Source of the DNA: Lachnospiraceae bacterium
GTDB taxonomy: Bacteria; Bacillota; Clostridia; Lachnospirales; Lachnospiraceae
DNA length: 35,139 bases
Assembly (NCBI GenBank): GCA_028696165.1
Contig: JAQVHQ010000036.1
Coordinates: forward strand, 1-35,139
Direction of reading: 5' to 3'
Below are positions 8,204 through 15,519 of the stretch, one piece after another. A program made the position numbers and the translations under genes. The notes beneath the pieces are model-generated. The model did no database searches, was not told the DNA's origin, and saw only the letters and a program-made list of their open reading frames with translations. Numbering within the stretch: position 1 is the first letter of the stretch; the number at the start of each line of letters is the position of its first letter.

Positions 8204-9127
8204 TTACAAATCACTTGCTACGCTAAAATATTTATTTATTTTCTTTTCCGTTGTTTTTGCAGGCTCGCCGTCTGCATGCAACAGTTCAAAAACCTGCGAC
8301 ATATTAAGTCTGTCTTCAACATTTAAAACCAGCATTTTGCTTATGGCTATATGCATTATCGAGGAACTCATCTTGCTTGATAAAACAAGGCTTTTGCCAT
8401 CTAACACACAGCCAAAGGGGTAATCATAGAGACTTTTATCATAAAATGGTAATTCTCCCGTCATGATCTGGTGAAATACCAGCCCCATGGCAAAGACGTC
8501 TGTTTTAGTTGTTAATTTTCCCTCTTCTGTCCGGATAAAGTCAAAGGTCTCGGGTGCCATATAAAGCAAATCCGCAGATAATTCCTCCGGATCGCTGATG
8601 TCTTCTGCTTCCCAAAAGCAAGTATCAAAATCAATAATTTTTGCACTGATACTTCCTGAACTTGTTCTATAGAATAAAATATTGTTGATTTTTATATCTC
8701 CATGTACAATCTTCATCTCATGAAGGCCTCTAAGACTGTGAGCGAGAATCATGCACAATCGGAATTTGTCCTTTTCCGGCATTTTCTGCACCTCGTCCAG
8801 ACTGATGGCATTGATGTTCTCCATGGCTATATAATATTTACTTTTGTAACGGAAAAATTCTTCAATCCTCAATAGATTCCCATCGGAACACTTATTAATA
8901 CAGTTATACAACAATAATTTTTTTTCTTCATAGGCCTTGCATATTTTTCTTTTATTCGTTAAAGCTTTTGAACCTATCTCAGCATTATTACTTGGATATA
9001 TAGGGCTTAAAAATTCTTTGATAAAATAATCATGTCCATCTCTTTGACCTATTCCCCATCTTGAAAACCCTGCATTTTCACTGGTCAAGGGTTTTTCCAA
9101 CGTATAATTCCCGATTCTTAAGCTCAT
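8204..9127 (-). CDS. Divergent Ser/Thr protein kinase with HGD and DFD motifs
   Basis: 307 aa. The kinase fold is recognisable from K37 in YFIKEF, the catalytic loop VHGDIKINN (H142, G143, D144, N149), DFD at 166-168 and APE at 191-193. Two departures are notable: HRD is HGD and DFG is DFD. The glycine loop (about residues 14-27) is also poor. The catalytic Asp, Asn and metal-binding Asp are kept, so catalysis remains possible but with altered regulation, because the arginine that normally reads activation-loop phosphate is missing. The ATG overlaps the upstream PP2C stop by 4 bp and has AGGAGGGG close by. With that PP2C and the vWA protein it forms a TerY-P-like triad. Confidence 0.92.
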   Translation of the reverse strand: MSLRIGNYTLEKPLTSENAGFSRWGIGQRDGHDYFIKEFLSPIYPSNNAEIGSKALTNKRKICKAYEEKKLLLYNCINKCSDGNLLRIEEFFRYKSKYYIAMENINAISLDEVQKMPEKDKFRLCMILAHSLRGLHEMKIVHGDIKINNILFYRTSSGSISAKIIDFDTCFWEAEDISDPEELSADLLYMAPETFDFIRTEEGKLTTKTDVFAMGLVFHQIMTGELPFYDKSLYDYPFGCVLDGKSLVLSSKMSSSIMHIAISKMLVLNVEDRLNMSQVFELLHADGEPAKTTEKKINKYFSVASDL

Positions 9128-10086
9128 GTTTCCCCTCCTATGTATTTCTCATAAGTTTTCCTGTAGGTGTCCCATAATTCATCTTTTTGCTCATCTTCTG
9201 CGTTCTTCAGCGGAATCATATATTTTTCCGTCATCTCTTCATAACGTTTCTTATAATATGCTTTTATGTCTGAAAAACCGGAAAAATTCAATAGTACAGC
9301 ACAAAAGGTATAGTCATCCCCTGTAAACTCTTTAAAAACAGATTTTAAGTTATCCTTCCATTCAAGCATATTTTCCGCAGCCATCAGAGAATCCAGGATA
9401 CAAAACTCAAAGTCCATAGGTGATGGTAAATAACCAAAACACCCGTCAGTAGCAGTTATGACCATAGCCGGATTCGAAAGCATTACCACCTTTTCATGTA
9501 AGACATAAGGCTTACTTGCAGAAACCACGTTAGTCAATACTCCATCATTTTTTATATTGCTCATGGCATTTTCGCCGTCTACGTCATCCTTTGTTATCTG
9601 ATACAAACCTGTCTTTCCCAACATATATCCTCTGGAATCCCCACTCCACAGGAAGTTAAGTGCAATCTTATTTTTAACAGGCTTAATCACACACATAGAC
9701 ACCGTGGTTGGGAATTCTTTCTGCATACCGCCCTTAAGTACACTCTTCTTTTGCACACCGCTGCTGTATAGCTGCAATTGTTTATCAATTACAGCCTTTA
9801 TCTGCTCACTATAGTGGCTGTTTCCCTTGGGCAGATGATCATAAAATTGCTGAAACCAATTATAAACACCCTCTGCCACAGCTCGTGAGGCAATATATGC
9901 CCCGGTCCGGCTCTCATACTCCTGGTATCTTCGTGCCCCAATTCCACCGCATCCATCAAAAACGCCTACAACTCCAGCCTTTTCATTGAGTGATAACAGA
10001 TAACTGTCTTCTCCTTTATCAGGAATTTTTTCTTCAAAAGCCAGAATTTTCTGGGCAATCATTCCTAGGAAATTGCTTTGTCTCAT
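9124..10086 (-). CDS. Divergent PP2C-family phosphatase
   Basis: 320 aa from the ATG at 10086. An ATG at 10098 is also possible, but GGAG sits 6 nt before 10086 whereas the upstream ATG follows its purine run almost directly. PP2C hallmarks: GED near 25-27, FDGCGG (D44, G45), GDSR (149-152), TDG (213-215) and GDDYT (256-260) in place of the usual GxxDN. The metal-binding aspartates appear kept, so it may be active. It is longer than the 262-aa PP2C at 5153-5941 and shares little beyond the motifs, so the two are not recent duplicates. Coupling by a 4-bp overlap to the divergent kinase suggests a dedicated antagonist pair. Confidence 0.9.
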   Translation of the reverse strand: MRQSNFLGMIAQKILAFEEKIPDKGEDSYLLSLNEKAGVVGVFDGCGGIGARRYQEYESRTGAYIASRAVAEGVYNWFQQFYDHLPKGNSHYSEQIKAVIDKQLQLYSSGVQKKSVLKGGMQKEFPTTVSMCVIKPVKNKIALNFLWSGDSRGYMLGKTGLYQITKDDVDGENAMSNIKNDGVLTNVVSASKPYVLHEKVVMLSNPAMVITATDGCFGYLPSPMDFEFCILDSLMAAENMLEWKDNLKSVFKEFTGDDYTFCAVLLNFSGFSDIKAYYKKRYEEMTEKYMIPLKNAEDEQKDELWDTYRKTYEKYIGGET

Positions 10087-10128
10087 ATTCTGCTCCATTC
10101 CTTTTTATATCATTTACACATTTTATGC

Positions 10129-10773
10129 TTAATTTTCTTCTGCTAATGTCTCCCGGGCTCTCTCACTCTTGTCCACCGCTATGCCATTACTCTCTTGTAC
10201 TGATTCACTTTCTAAACCATCTGCATACTCATCTCTTGCCTGTTCTTCCACTGCTGGTTCTTCCACTGCTTCCCCATCTTCGAGAGTTTCCTCTCCAGCT
10301 GTCTCTTCACTCTGAGCTGCTTTAAGTGATTCTACATAATTGTTAATGTTTGTTACCAAATCATAAATCTGCGATGGCAGTGATGGATCTGCTTCCTGGA
10401 GTTTGCTTTCCAATACTTCCTGCTGTTCGTAGATTTTCTGTATAGCTGCCTTGTTCTGCTGTATGCCGATACCAAGCACTATGCCTTCTACTAATAAAAC
10501 ACCTATGAGGACAAGACCCACAATACCTAAAACAGGTATGCGTTTCTTAATTTTTGTCTTCTTTTTTTCTTTTTCTTCTGAAACAGGGACTTCCTCTTCC
10601 TGAATTACTTCTGGGCTTTCCGGACTAAACGGTATTTGTTCTGTCTCCTCTGCCTGTACATTTGGATGAATAGACAGTTTTCCATATTCTGTTAATTTGT
10701 CCATTTTTTCTCCGCAATTTGGACAATGGACTTCCCCTGGTTCAAGTGATTTACCACAACGTACACAAAACAT
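10129..10773 (-). CDS. Zinc-ribbon, single-TM protein with acidic tail
   Basis: 214 aa. A zinc ribbon (C3/C6, C17/C20) is followed by an acidic then lysine-rich linker and one TM helix at about 80-104. Beyond it lies a likely coiled coil (about 105-155, rich in Q/E/L/K, e.g. IYEQQEVLESKLQEADP) and a Glu-rich C-terminus. Unlike the genes at 224 and 1054 there is no recognisable binding domain outside; the coiled coil may mediate self-association or bind another envelope protein. It lies 28 bp after the soluble zinc-ribbon gene and about 40 bp before the divergent phosphatase. No family can be named beyond the zinc ribbon. Confidence 0.85.
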   Translation of the reverse strand: MFCVRCGKSLEPGEVHCPNCGEKMDKLTEYGKLSIHPNVQAEETEQIPFSPESPEVIQEEEVPVSEEKEKKKTKIKKRIPVLGIVGLVLIGVLLVEGIVLGIGIQQNKAAIQKIYEQQEVLESKLQEADPSLPSQIYDLVTNINNYVESLKAAQSEETAGEETLEDGEAVEEPAVEEQARDEYADGLESESVQESNGIAVDKSERARETLAEEN

Positions 10774-10801
10774 CCCCTACCTCCTGTATATCATATATTC
10801 T

Positions 10802-11320
10802 TTACATATCGTCTTCACTTGGTTTTTTGAAATACATTCTTTTTGCAACAATATTTTCTGCTGTCTTAGATGTATCCGGTATTATATTATTTTTTAGTGG
10901 ACCGGCAATCGGCTTCTCTTCTTCATCTGCCGGTTTCACACCGGTCACTGTATATACAGGATCTGCTCCCTTGTTCATCGGTTCCAGCTCTGACATCGCA
11001 TATGAATGAGCTTCTTCCTGGTATACCGGTTTCACCTCTGGTGCCGCATATAGTGGATTTTCTTCCTCATATGCCGGCTTTACCTCTGGCACCACATATT
11101 CTGGTTTTTCACCATAAACTGTCACAGTCCGCTCATCATAAAACATTTCCTTATTATCAACTGCATAGGCTGGTGCTTCTCCATAAGCTATTTCCTCATA
11201 GGGATTTGCGACATAAGGCGTCTCCGAAGCACTTTCCGCCATATTCTTCACGGGTTCTCCGCAATTCATGCAAAATCTATCATCCGGCTCCAGCTTTGTA
11301 CCACATTTTTCACAAAACAT
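10802..11320 (-). CDS. Soluble zinc-ribbon protein with Pro/Glu/Tyr-rich imperfect repeats
   Basis: 172 aa. The N-terminal zinc ribbon (C3/C6, C17/C20) is nearly identical in plan to those of its neighbours. The rest is low complexity with no membrane helix. Between about 75 and 145 a unit of roughly 19 residues with the core PEVKPxYEEE recurs about four times, drifting at the end (GVKPADEEE). The start is well set by TTAGGAGG. The Tyr, Thr and Ser residues in the repeats could be phosphorylation targets of the operon's kinases. I infer a disordered adaptor; function is unknown. Confidence 0.8.
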   Translation of the reverse strand: MFCEKCGTKLEPDDRFCMNCGEPVKNMAESASETPYVANPYEEIAYGEAPAYAVDNKEMFYDERTVTVYGEKPEYVVPEVKPAYEEENPLYAAPEVKPVYQEEAHSYAMSELEPMNKGADPVYTVTGVKPADEEEKPIAGPLKNNIIPDTSKTAENIVAKRMYFKKPSEDDM

Positions 11321-11347
11321 ATCTTTACCTCCTAATAATTTTATCTG

Positions 11348-11896
11348 CTATAAATCTCCTGCTTTCCTTATCAGTCCCTTTGCTAAAGCTTCTCGCCGTA
11401 ATTGTTCAGTTACATGATTTTTTCTTCTCAACACGGCAAAAATACAAATGATCATAGATAACGGCATGATAACAGGACATATTCCACAAGTAACATCTCC
11501 ATCAAAATATTTATCCGATAAAAAGACTGCTGTAATTACAAGAATAGATGGTAATCCCGTTCCCACAAGTCCTACTATCGTGAGTATAAACTGCCAGGTA
11601 TTAGGTCTCTGCTGCCTAAGAGTAAATAATCCAATCACTGCACATAACAATGCTAAAATTGCTGCAACTGTAAGAAGCATAACTGTAAGCTCGCCAATAT
11701 CCCACCATACCGGACCATTATAGTGGTATAGCACACGATGCACAAAATCATCGCTGCTGATAAAATCTGTGATTGAATAATAATACATCTTACTATCCAC
11801 ATCTCTATAATTAATAATAGGTAAAAATAATGAAATTAAACTTACCGCCAGAAACACTATAGCCACATAAAACCAGGTTGTTTTTTCCTTTTTCAT
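11348..11896 (-). CDS. Four-helix membrane protein, first gene of the operon
   Basis: 182 aa with about four hydrophobic helices: near 10-27, a pair around 68-92 and 102-125, and one near 138-156. A roughly 40-residue polar loop rich in Tyr/Asp sits between helices 1 and 2. The short C-terminal tail is basic (RRKNHVTEQLRREALAKG). I do not recognise a family. It is the promoter-proximal gene of the 13-gene unit, 27 bp before the soluble zinc-ribbon gene; a promoter-like element lies about 60-90 bp upstream. Confidence 0.8.
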   Translation of the reverse strand: MKKEKTTWFYVAIVFLAVSLISLFLPIINYRDVDSKMYYYSITDFISSDDFVHRVLYHYNGPVWWDIGELTVMLLTVAAILALLCAVIGLFTLRQQRPNTWQFILTIVGLVGTGLPSILVITAVFLSDKYFDGDVTCGICPVIMPLSMIICIFAVLRRKNHVTEQLRREALAKGLIRKAGDL

Positions 11897-11953
11897 CCGC
11901 TTCTTATCTCCTTATGCATTCACCGTGCCTATATTAAAATTATTATACACTTA

Positions 11954-11982
11954 AATATAGCATGCCATTTTTTATGCGTCCA
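11954..11982 (-). promoter_or_regulatory. Candidate promoter of the 13-gene signalling operon
   Basis: On the minus strand TGGACG (11977-11982) and TATATT (11954-11959) are 17 bp apart, about 60 bp before the first start codon. The -35 half lies inside TATATGGACGC, a word repeated exactly upstream of the lipase gene at 20670 and in a near form upstream of the phosphatase gene at 34706. Confidence 0.45.
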
Positions 11983-12062
11983 TATATCATGCAGAAACGG
12001 TCAGTAAATTGTATATTTTAGCATCTAAAGCAGTAAAAATTATCAGAAACAAAAAAGGGGGC

Positions 12063-12488
12063 TTACATTTTCACTAATTCCTGATAAATGCTATCTTCTA
12101 AATCAAAAACCTGCTGCATCCCATTTGCATCGATTATGATGTACTGCATATCGGGTGACTTAATAATCAATATTTTATTAGTTACTATGCTGTTTAATCC
12201 TTTCGAATCCGTCAGCGTCATCCCCTTCTCATCTTCAATTTCTATTCTCAGTTCCTCATTATCTATCTTTTTTAATTTTTCTTCATCAATTTGACTATTT
12301 AGCATCAAATCACCGTTGGTAACAAGATCCCGGATACTGTTAAGTATTTGAACTTTTTGTTCCTGTGTTACATCTTTCTTGTGACCTGAATAAATCATAA
12401 AAGAATCACTCTCCTGCTTCGTAATATTCCATATGAGAATTATTGCGCAGCACACACATGCACACAATAGAATTATTTTTTTCAACAA
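12063..12488 (-). CDS. Small membrane-anchored or lipoprotein-like protein of unknown function
   Basis: 141 aa. The start codon is TTG at 12488 (a second TTG follows immediately), with AAGGGG just upstream. The N-terminus is a basic-hydrophobic signal or anchor (KKIILLCACVCCAIILIWN) rich in cysteine; it could be a lipobox variant or a plain TM helix. The outer part (about 30-141) is charged and alternates predicted helix and strand (ITNKILIIKSPDMQYIIID). I do not recognise it. It sits 59 bp downstream of the SLH caspase-like gene, separated by a perfect hairpin, and may be co-transcribed with it. Confidence 0.72.
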   Translation of the reverse strand: MLKKIILLCACVCCAIILIWNITKQESDSFMIYSGHKKDVTQEQKVQILNSIRDLVTNGDLMLNSQIDEEKLKKIDNEELRIEIEDEKGMTLTDSKGLNSIVTNKILIIKSPDMQYIIIDANGMQQVFDLEDSIYQELVKM

Positions 12489-12510
12489 TTATCCCCTTCC
12501 CCTTTATACA

Positions 12511-12538
12511 CAAATACAGGGTATACACCCTGTATTTG
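12511..12538. repeat. Perfect 11-bp inverted repeat between two genes
   Basis: The stem caaatacaggg (12511-12521) and ccctgtatttg (12528-12538) enclose a 6-nt loop. It lies between the stop of the SLH caspase-like gene (12548) and the TTG start at 12488. No T-run follows on the minus strand, so it is not a classical terminator. It could stabilise the upstream mRNA, tune expression of the small downstream gene, or bind a protein. Confidence 0.65.
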
Positions 12539-12547
12539 CAAAGTTCA

Positions 12548-15193
12548 TTAACTTAGTCTCACATTATCAATTACAGCTGCCGTGTCATATATGGAATCAC
12601 CCACATCATATACAACAAACTGAATGGTTATTGATTTGCCTCGATATGCAGAAATATCTGCCGATATTTCCTTCCATTCTGTATGATATATAGTATTGTC
12701 ACCGCCTTCAAAATCAACTCCATCCATAGGATACCAGGTAGATGTATTTACGGTTTCAAGAGCAATCTCTTTTTCAACAGTGTTATCGCTGTTCAGTATT
12801 CTTATTGCAAACTTATCATCATATGAGCTTCCCACGTACTCTGTCGGTTCTTCTGAAACCACATCATATCCCAGACTAAGTGACGTCGTATTCTGTGGAA
12901 CAGTAAATCTCTGACTCAGTACACTACCCTCAGTTCCAGCTATATACTCATCTTCTGCGGAACCAATTCCAGTTGTTAACAATGCCATTCTTTTTCCATC
13001 AGATGGTAAAAGATTACCTAATTGGCTAACCACACGAACATCTCCGGTCTTTTCCCATTTAACCGGTGTTGATGCCACTTCAAAGCTTCCGTTTAAAATT
13101 TCACTATTTATAAGAGTAGTATTCCCATCACCTCGCAAAATAGGATAAGCCGCATCTGAATGACACTTGCCTGAGGCATGCTTTTTAAACCAATCTACAT
13201 CTGTCTCTCCCAATGTCTCTATACCATCATTTAGAGCATCCTGAGCCGTACTTCCGTCTAACATATCATCAACATAACGCTTCATCATATCTCTGGAATA
13301 TGTAGCATATACAGAATTGTGAAATCCTACCAGTACATCCACGCCTGCATTAGTAAGTGCATTTGCCAGCTTGTAATCAACGTTGCCGCCCTGTCCCATA
13401 AAAAGGCAGGTCTCTGAGAAGATATTAACACCATCCAGTTTTTTATCCGGATATGCATTTGTAAAAAATGCAGGAAGTATCCAATAATGGTCATTTACTT
13501 TTGCAATTCTGTGCTGCTCCAAATCTGCCTCGTAAGCTTTATCCTTTTTTCCTGAAGCAGCTTCGTTCAAACACATTACAGGCTGTTCCTTTGATTTAGC
13601 TCCATAGTAAAAACCATGCATACTAAATATACATACATCATAATTATCAATTTTTTTAAGTTCATTCACTGTTACGTCTGTATCCAAAGTTGTATTTAAT
13701 CCCTTATTCTCCCACTGAGATTCCATGGTGGTGTAATTAGGATATCTTGAACTATTCACTGTATCATCAAATGCATAATATATTATTGCATTTCCAACAT
13801 TACTGCTCTCAGCTGCTGTGGAAATATCTCCATCTTCTTCCGAAGACTCAATAATACCAACTTCTCCACCATCAGGGTCCGTTTCTCTTCGTTCTCCTAC
13901 TACAGGTTCTTCGCTCTCTGTCACTATACTTTCCGTCACTTCACTATCTGCCACTTCACTATCGTCCTGAACATTTTCTGCTGTGGAAGAGTTCTCCAAC
14001 TCGTCAAAATCTTCTAACAATACTCCTCCCAATACATTACTACTGTATTCAAAGGAATAAAGGGAAGAATCTTGATTGTAACTAACCGACTCTTCGATAA
14101 TTTTATCCTGATTAACCATTTCTTCAATGACACTTCCAACAGAATCAATTTTTTCATCCAATGGCATGGCTTCAAATTCCTGACTGGAAGTAACTTCATT
14201 TATTGCAGTATCAACAGTTTCCATATTTTCAATTTCTGTATCATTCAAACCATTCAAACAAGTGATTTGTATGGTATTTGACATGGAAATTTCTGAGTCT
14301 TCTGTAGTTGCCCATGCGCTAAAATTAATATCAGACATTTCAGCTGCAGAATATGAAAGCTTACAAGAATAAATGTTATCGTTTTGCAAATCATCTCCGC
14401 TGTCAGAATACTGTCCATCATCCAGCATCTCACAAAATACAGCGCCAGTATCATCGTCTACCAAAAATACAGATTCGTATTCTCTGCTTACCTGAGCATA
14501 AAAATATATATCCATTCCATCTTCTGATTCAGGAACTTCTGTCACACTGGATGTGAGGCTTACAACACTGTCTGAATTCTGCAGCACATAGAATCTCTGA
14601 ATCATAGCTGCACATTCTGCCCTTCCTGCAAATCCTCTTGGATCAAGAGTGCCGTCTGATTTGCCTCCTATAATGCCAACACCAACAGCCCATTCTACAG
14701 CCTCCGTAAAATAGGAACTTACCATATCACTGTCTGAGAATTGTTCTATATTTCCATATGTCATATTAGGGTATTCTGAATACTTTGCATAACGATAAAG
14801 TATAGCGGCAATCTGCTCTCTCGTAATATTATCTGCAGGACCAAACTTCCCGTTTGAATATCCGGATATTATCTGATTATCATACGCCCATGCGACCGGA
14901 CCAGCATACCAATCAGAGGCATCTACATCCGGGAAATTATTCTTATAATTAACTTCTGGTTTTCCATCCATACGGTGCAGAACACAGGCAAACTGAGCTC
15001 TGCTTAATGTGTAATACGGGCCAAACTCTTTATCGTTCATTCCTGTCATATACCCTTTTTCATACACATAATTCACTGGTTCAGTATACCATTCATCACC
15101 TTTTATATCCTGAAAAGGCAGTGCTGCCAATACAGGGGTTGTACTCATTACCAGTACCATTAAAAACACTATAAAGCTCTTCCATTTCTTCAT
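12548..15193 (-). CDS. SLH surface protein with caspase-like His/Cys domain and jelly-roll C-terminus
   Basis: 881 aa. Signal peptide 1-23; three SLH repeats at about 26-200 (SRAQF, TREQI, GRAEC motifs); an Ig-like beta domain at about 210-315 with a DDGQYSDSGDDLQNDNIYS signature; a helical acidic linker to about 465; a caspase-fold-like region at about 468-690; and a jelly-roll, carbohydrate-binding-like domain at about 696-881. The caspase-like call rests on the strand VCIFSMHGF with H526-G527, the strand NIFSETCLFMGQGG with C596, the following VDVLVGFH strand, and a helix DDMLDGSTAQDALNDGI. These match the His/Cys dyad layout of clan CD peptidases (gingipain, clostripain, CHAT). It is anchored by N-terminal SLH repeats, whereas seven of the nine island proteins use C-terminal ones. 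Protease activity is predicted, not shown. Confidence 0.92.
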   Translation of the reverse strand: MKKWKSFIVFLMVLVMSTTPVLAALPFQDIKGDEWYTEPVNYVYEKGYMTGMNDKEFGPYYTLSRAQFACVLHRMDGKPEVNYKNNFPDVDASDWYAGPVAWAYDNQIISGYSNGKFGPADNITREQIAAILYRYAKYSEYPNMTYGNIEQFSDSDMVSSYFTEAVEWAVGVGIIGGKSDGTLDPRGFAGRAECAAMIQRFYVLQNSDSVVSLTSSVTEVPESEDGMDIYFYAQVSREYESVFLVDDDTGAVFCEMLDDGQYSDSGDDLQNDNIYSCKLSYSAAEMSDINFSAWATTEDSEISMSNTIQITCLNGLNDTEIENMETVDTAINEVTSSQEFEAMPLDEKIDSVGSVIEEMVNQDKIIEESVSYNQDSSLYSFEYSSNVLGGVLLEDFDELENSSTAENVQDDSEVADSEVTESIVTESEEPVVGERRETDPDGGEVGIIESSEEDGDISTAAESSNVGNAIIYYAFDDTVNSSRYPNYTTMESQWENKGLNTTLDTDVTVNELKKIDNYDVCIFSMHGFYYGAKSKEQPVMCLNEAASGKKDKAYEADLEQHRIAKVNDHYWILPAFFTNAYPDKKLDGVNIFSETCLFMGQGGNVDYKLANALTNAGVDVLVGFHNSVYATYSRDMMKRYVDDMLDGSTAQDALNDGIETLGETDVDWFKKHASGKCHSDAAYPILRGDGNTTLINSEILNGSFEVASTPVKWEKTGDVRVVSQLGNLLPSDGKRMALLTTGIGSAEDEYIAGTEGSVLSQRFTVPQNTTSLSLGYDVVSEEPTEYVGSSYDDKFAIRILNSDNTVEKEIALETVNTSTWYPMDGVDFEGGDNTIYHTEWKEISADISAYRGKSITIQFVVYDVGDSIYDTAAVIDNVRLS

Positions 15194-15519
15194 ACGCTAT
15201 CATCCCTCCACGTTGTATTTGTTTCATTTGTTTCAAGTGAGCAAATCATTATTAGTCACTTTAATCTATAAGATTAATAATACATTCCATCTAAAAATTG
15301 TAATGTTTTTTATAGAAAGTATTACTGTTTTCCCCTTATTTGCGTGATAATTGCAATACTTATATTGCACTTTCATACTGCACTGTCCTAAACTGGCAAC
15401 TAATAAAATTATAATCAATATAAGCTTGTTAGCGCAAGTGTGTCATACTTTGTAGTCAGACTTTTTTTAAAAATGATGGCTCCATATACAAATTAATGTA
15501 TGAAGCCATCACTTGAAAA
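15194..15519. other. 326-bp intergenic region with palindrome and terminator
   Basis: No gene is supported here. It holds the terminator of the lipase giant near 15469-15510 and a 7-4-7 palindrome (tgcaata ctta tattgca) at 15352-15369, about 160 bp upstream of the caspase-like SLH gene. The palindrome could be a regulator site. I could not fix a convincing promoter for the 15193 gene. Confidence 0.55.
15469..15510 (-). terminator. Intrinsic terminator after the SLH lipase gene
   Basis: Read on the minus strand just past the stop at 15520, a stem based on GATGGC/GCCATC (15475-15480 and 15505-15510), extended imperfectly by CATAC/GTATG pairing, is followed by ATTTTT. Confidence 0.75.

Noticed and set aside
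8182-8214. Longer start for the vWA protein
   Set aside because: The extension MICKNTKEERK overlaps the kinase gene and lacks a good ribosome binding site, while AAGGAGG lies right before the ATG at 8181.
10870-11451. 193-codon plus-strand open frame
   Set aside because: It is antisense to the Glu/Pro repeat zinc-ribbon gene; its composition mirrors those repeats and no ribosome binding site stands out.
1054-11896. Type VII secretion or a complete tellurite-resistance (Ter) operon
   Set aside because: No EssC/FtsK-type ATPase, WXG100 protein, TerC or TerD is visible. Only the kinase/phosphatase/FHA/vWA theme is shared.
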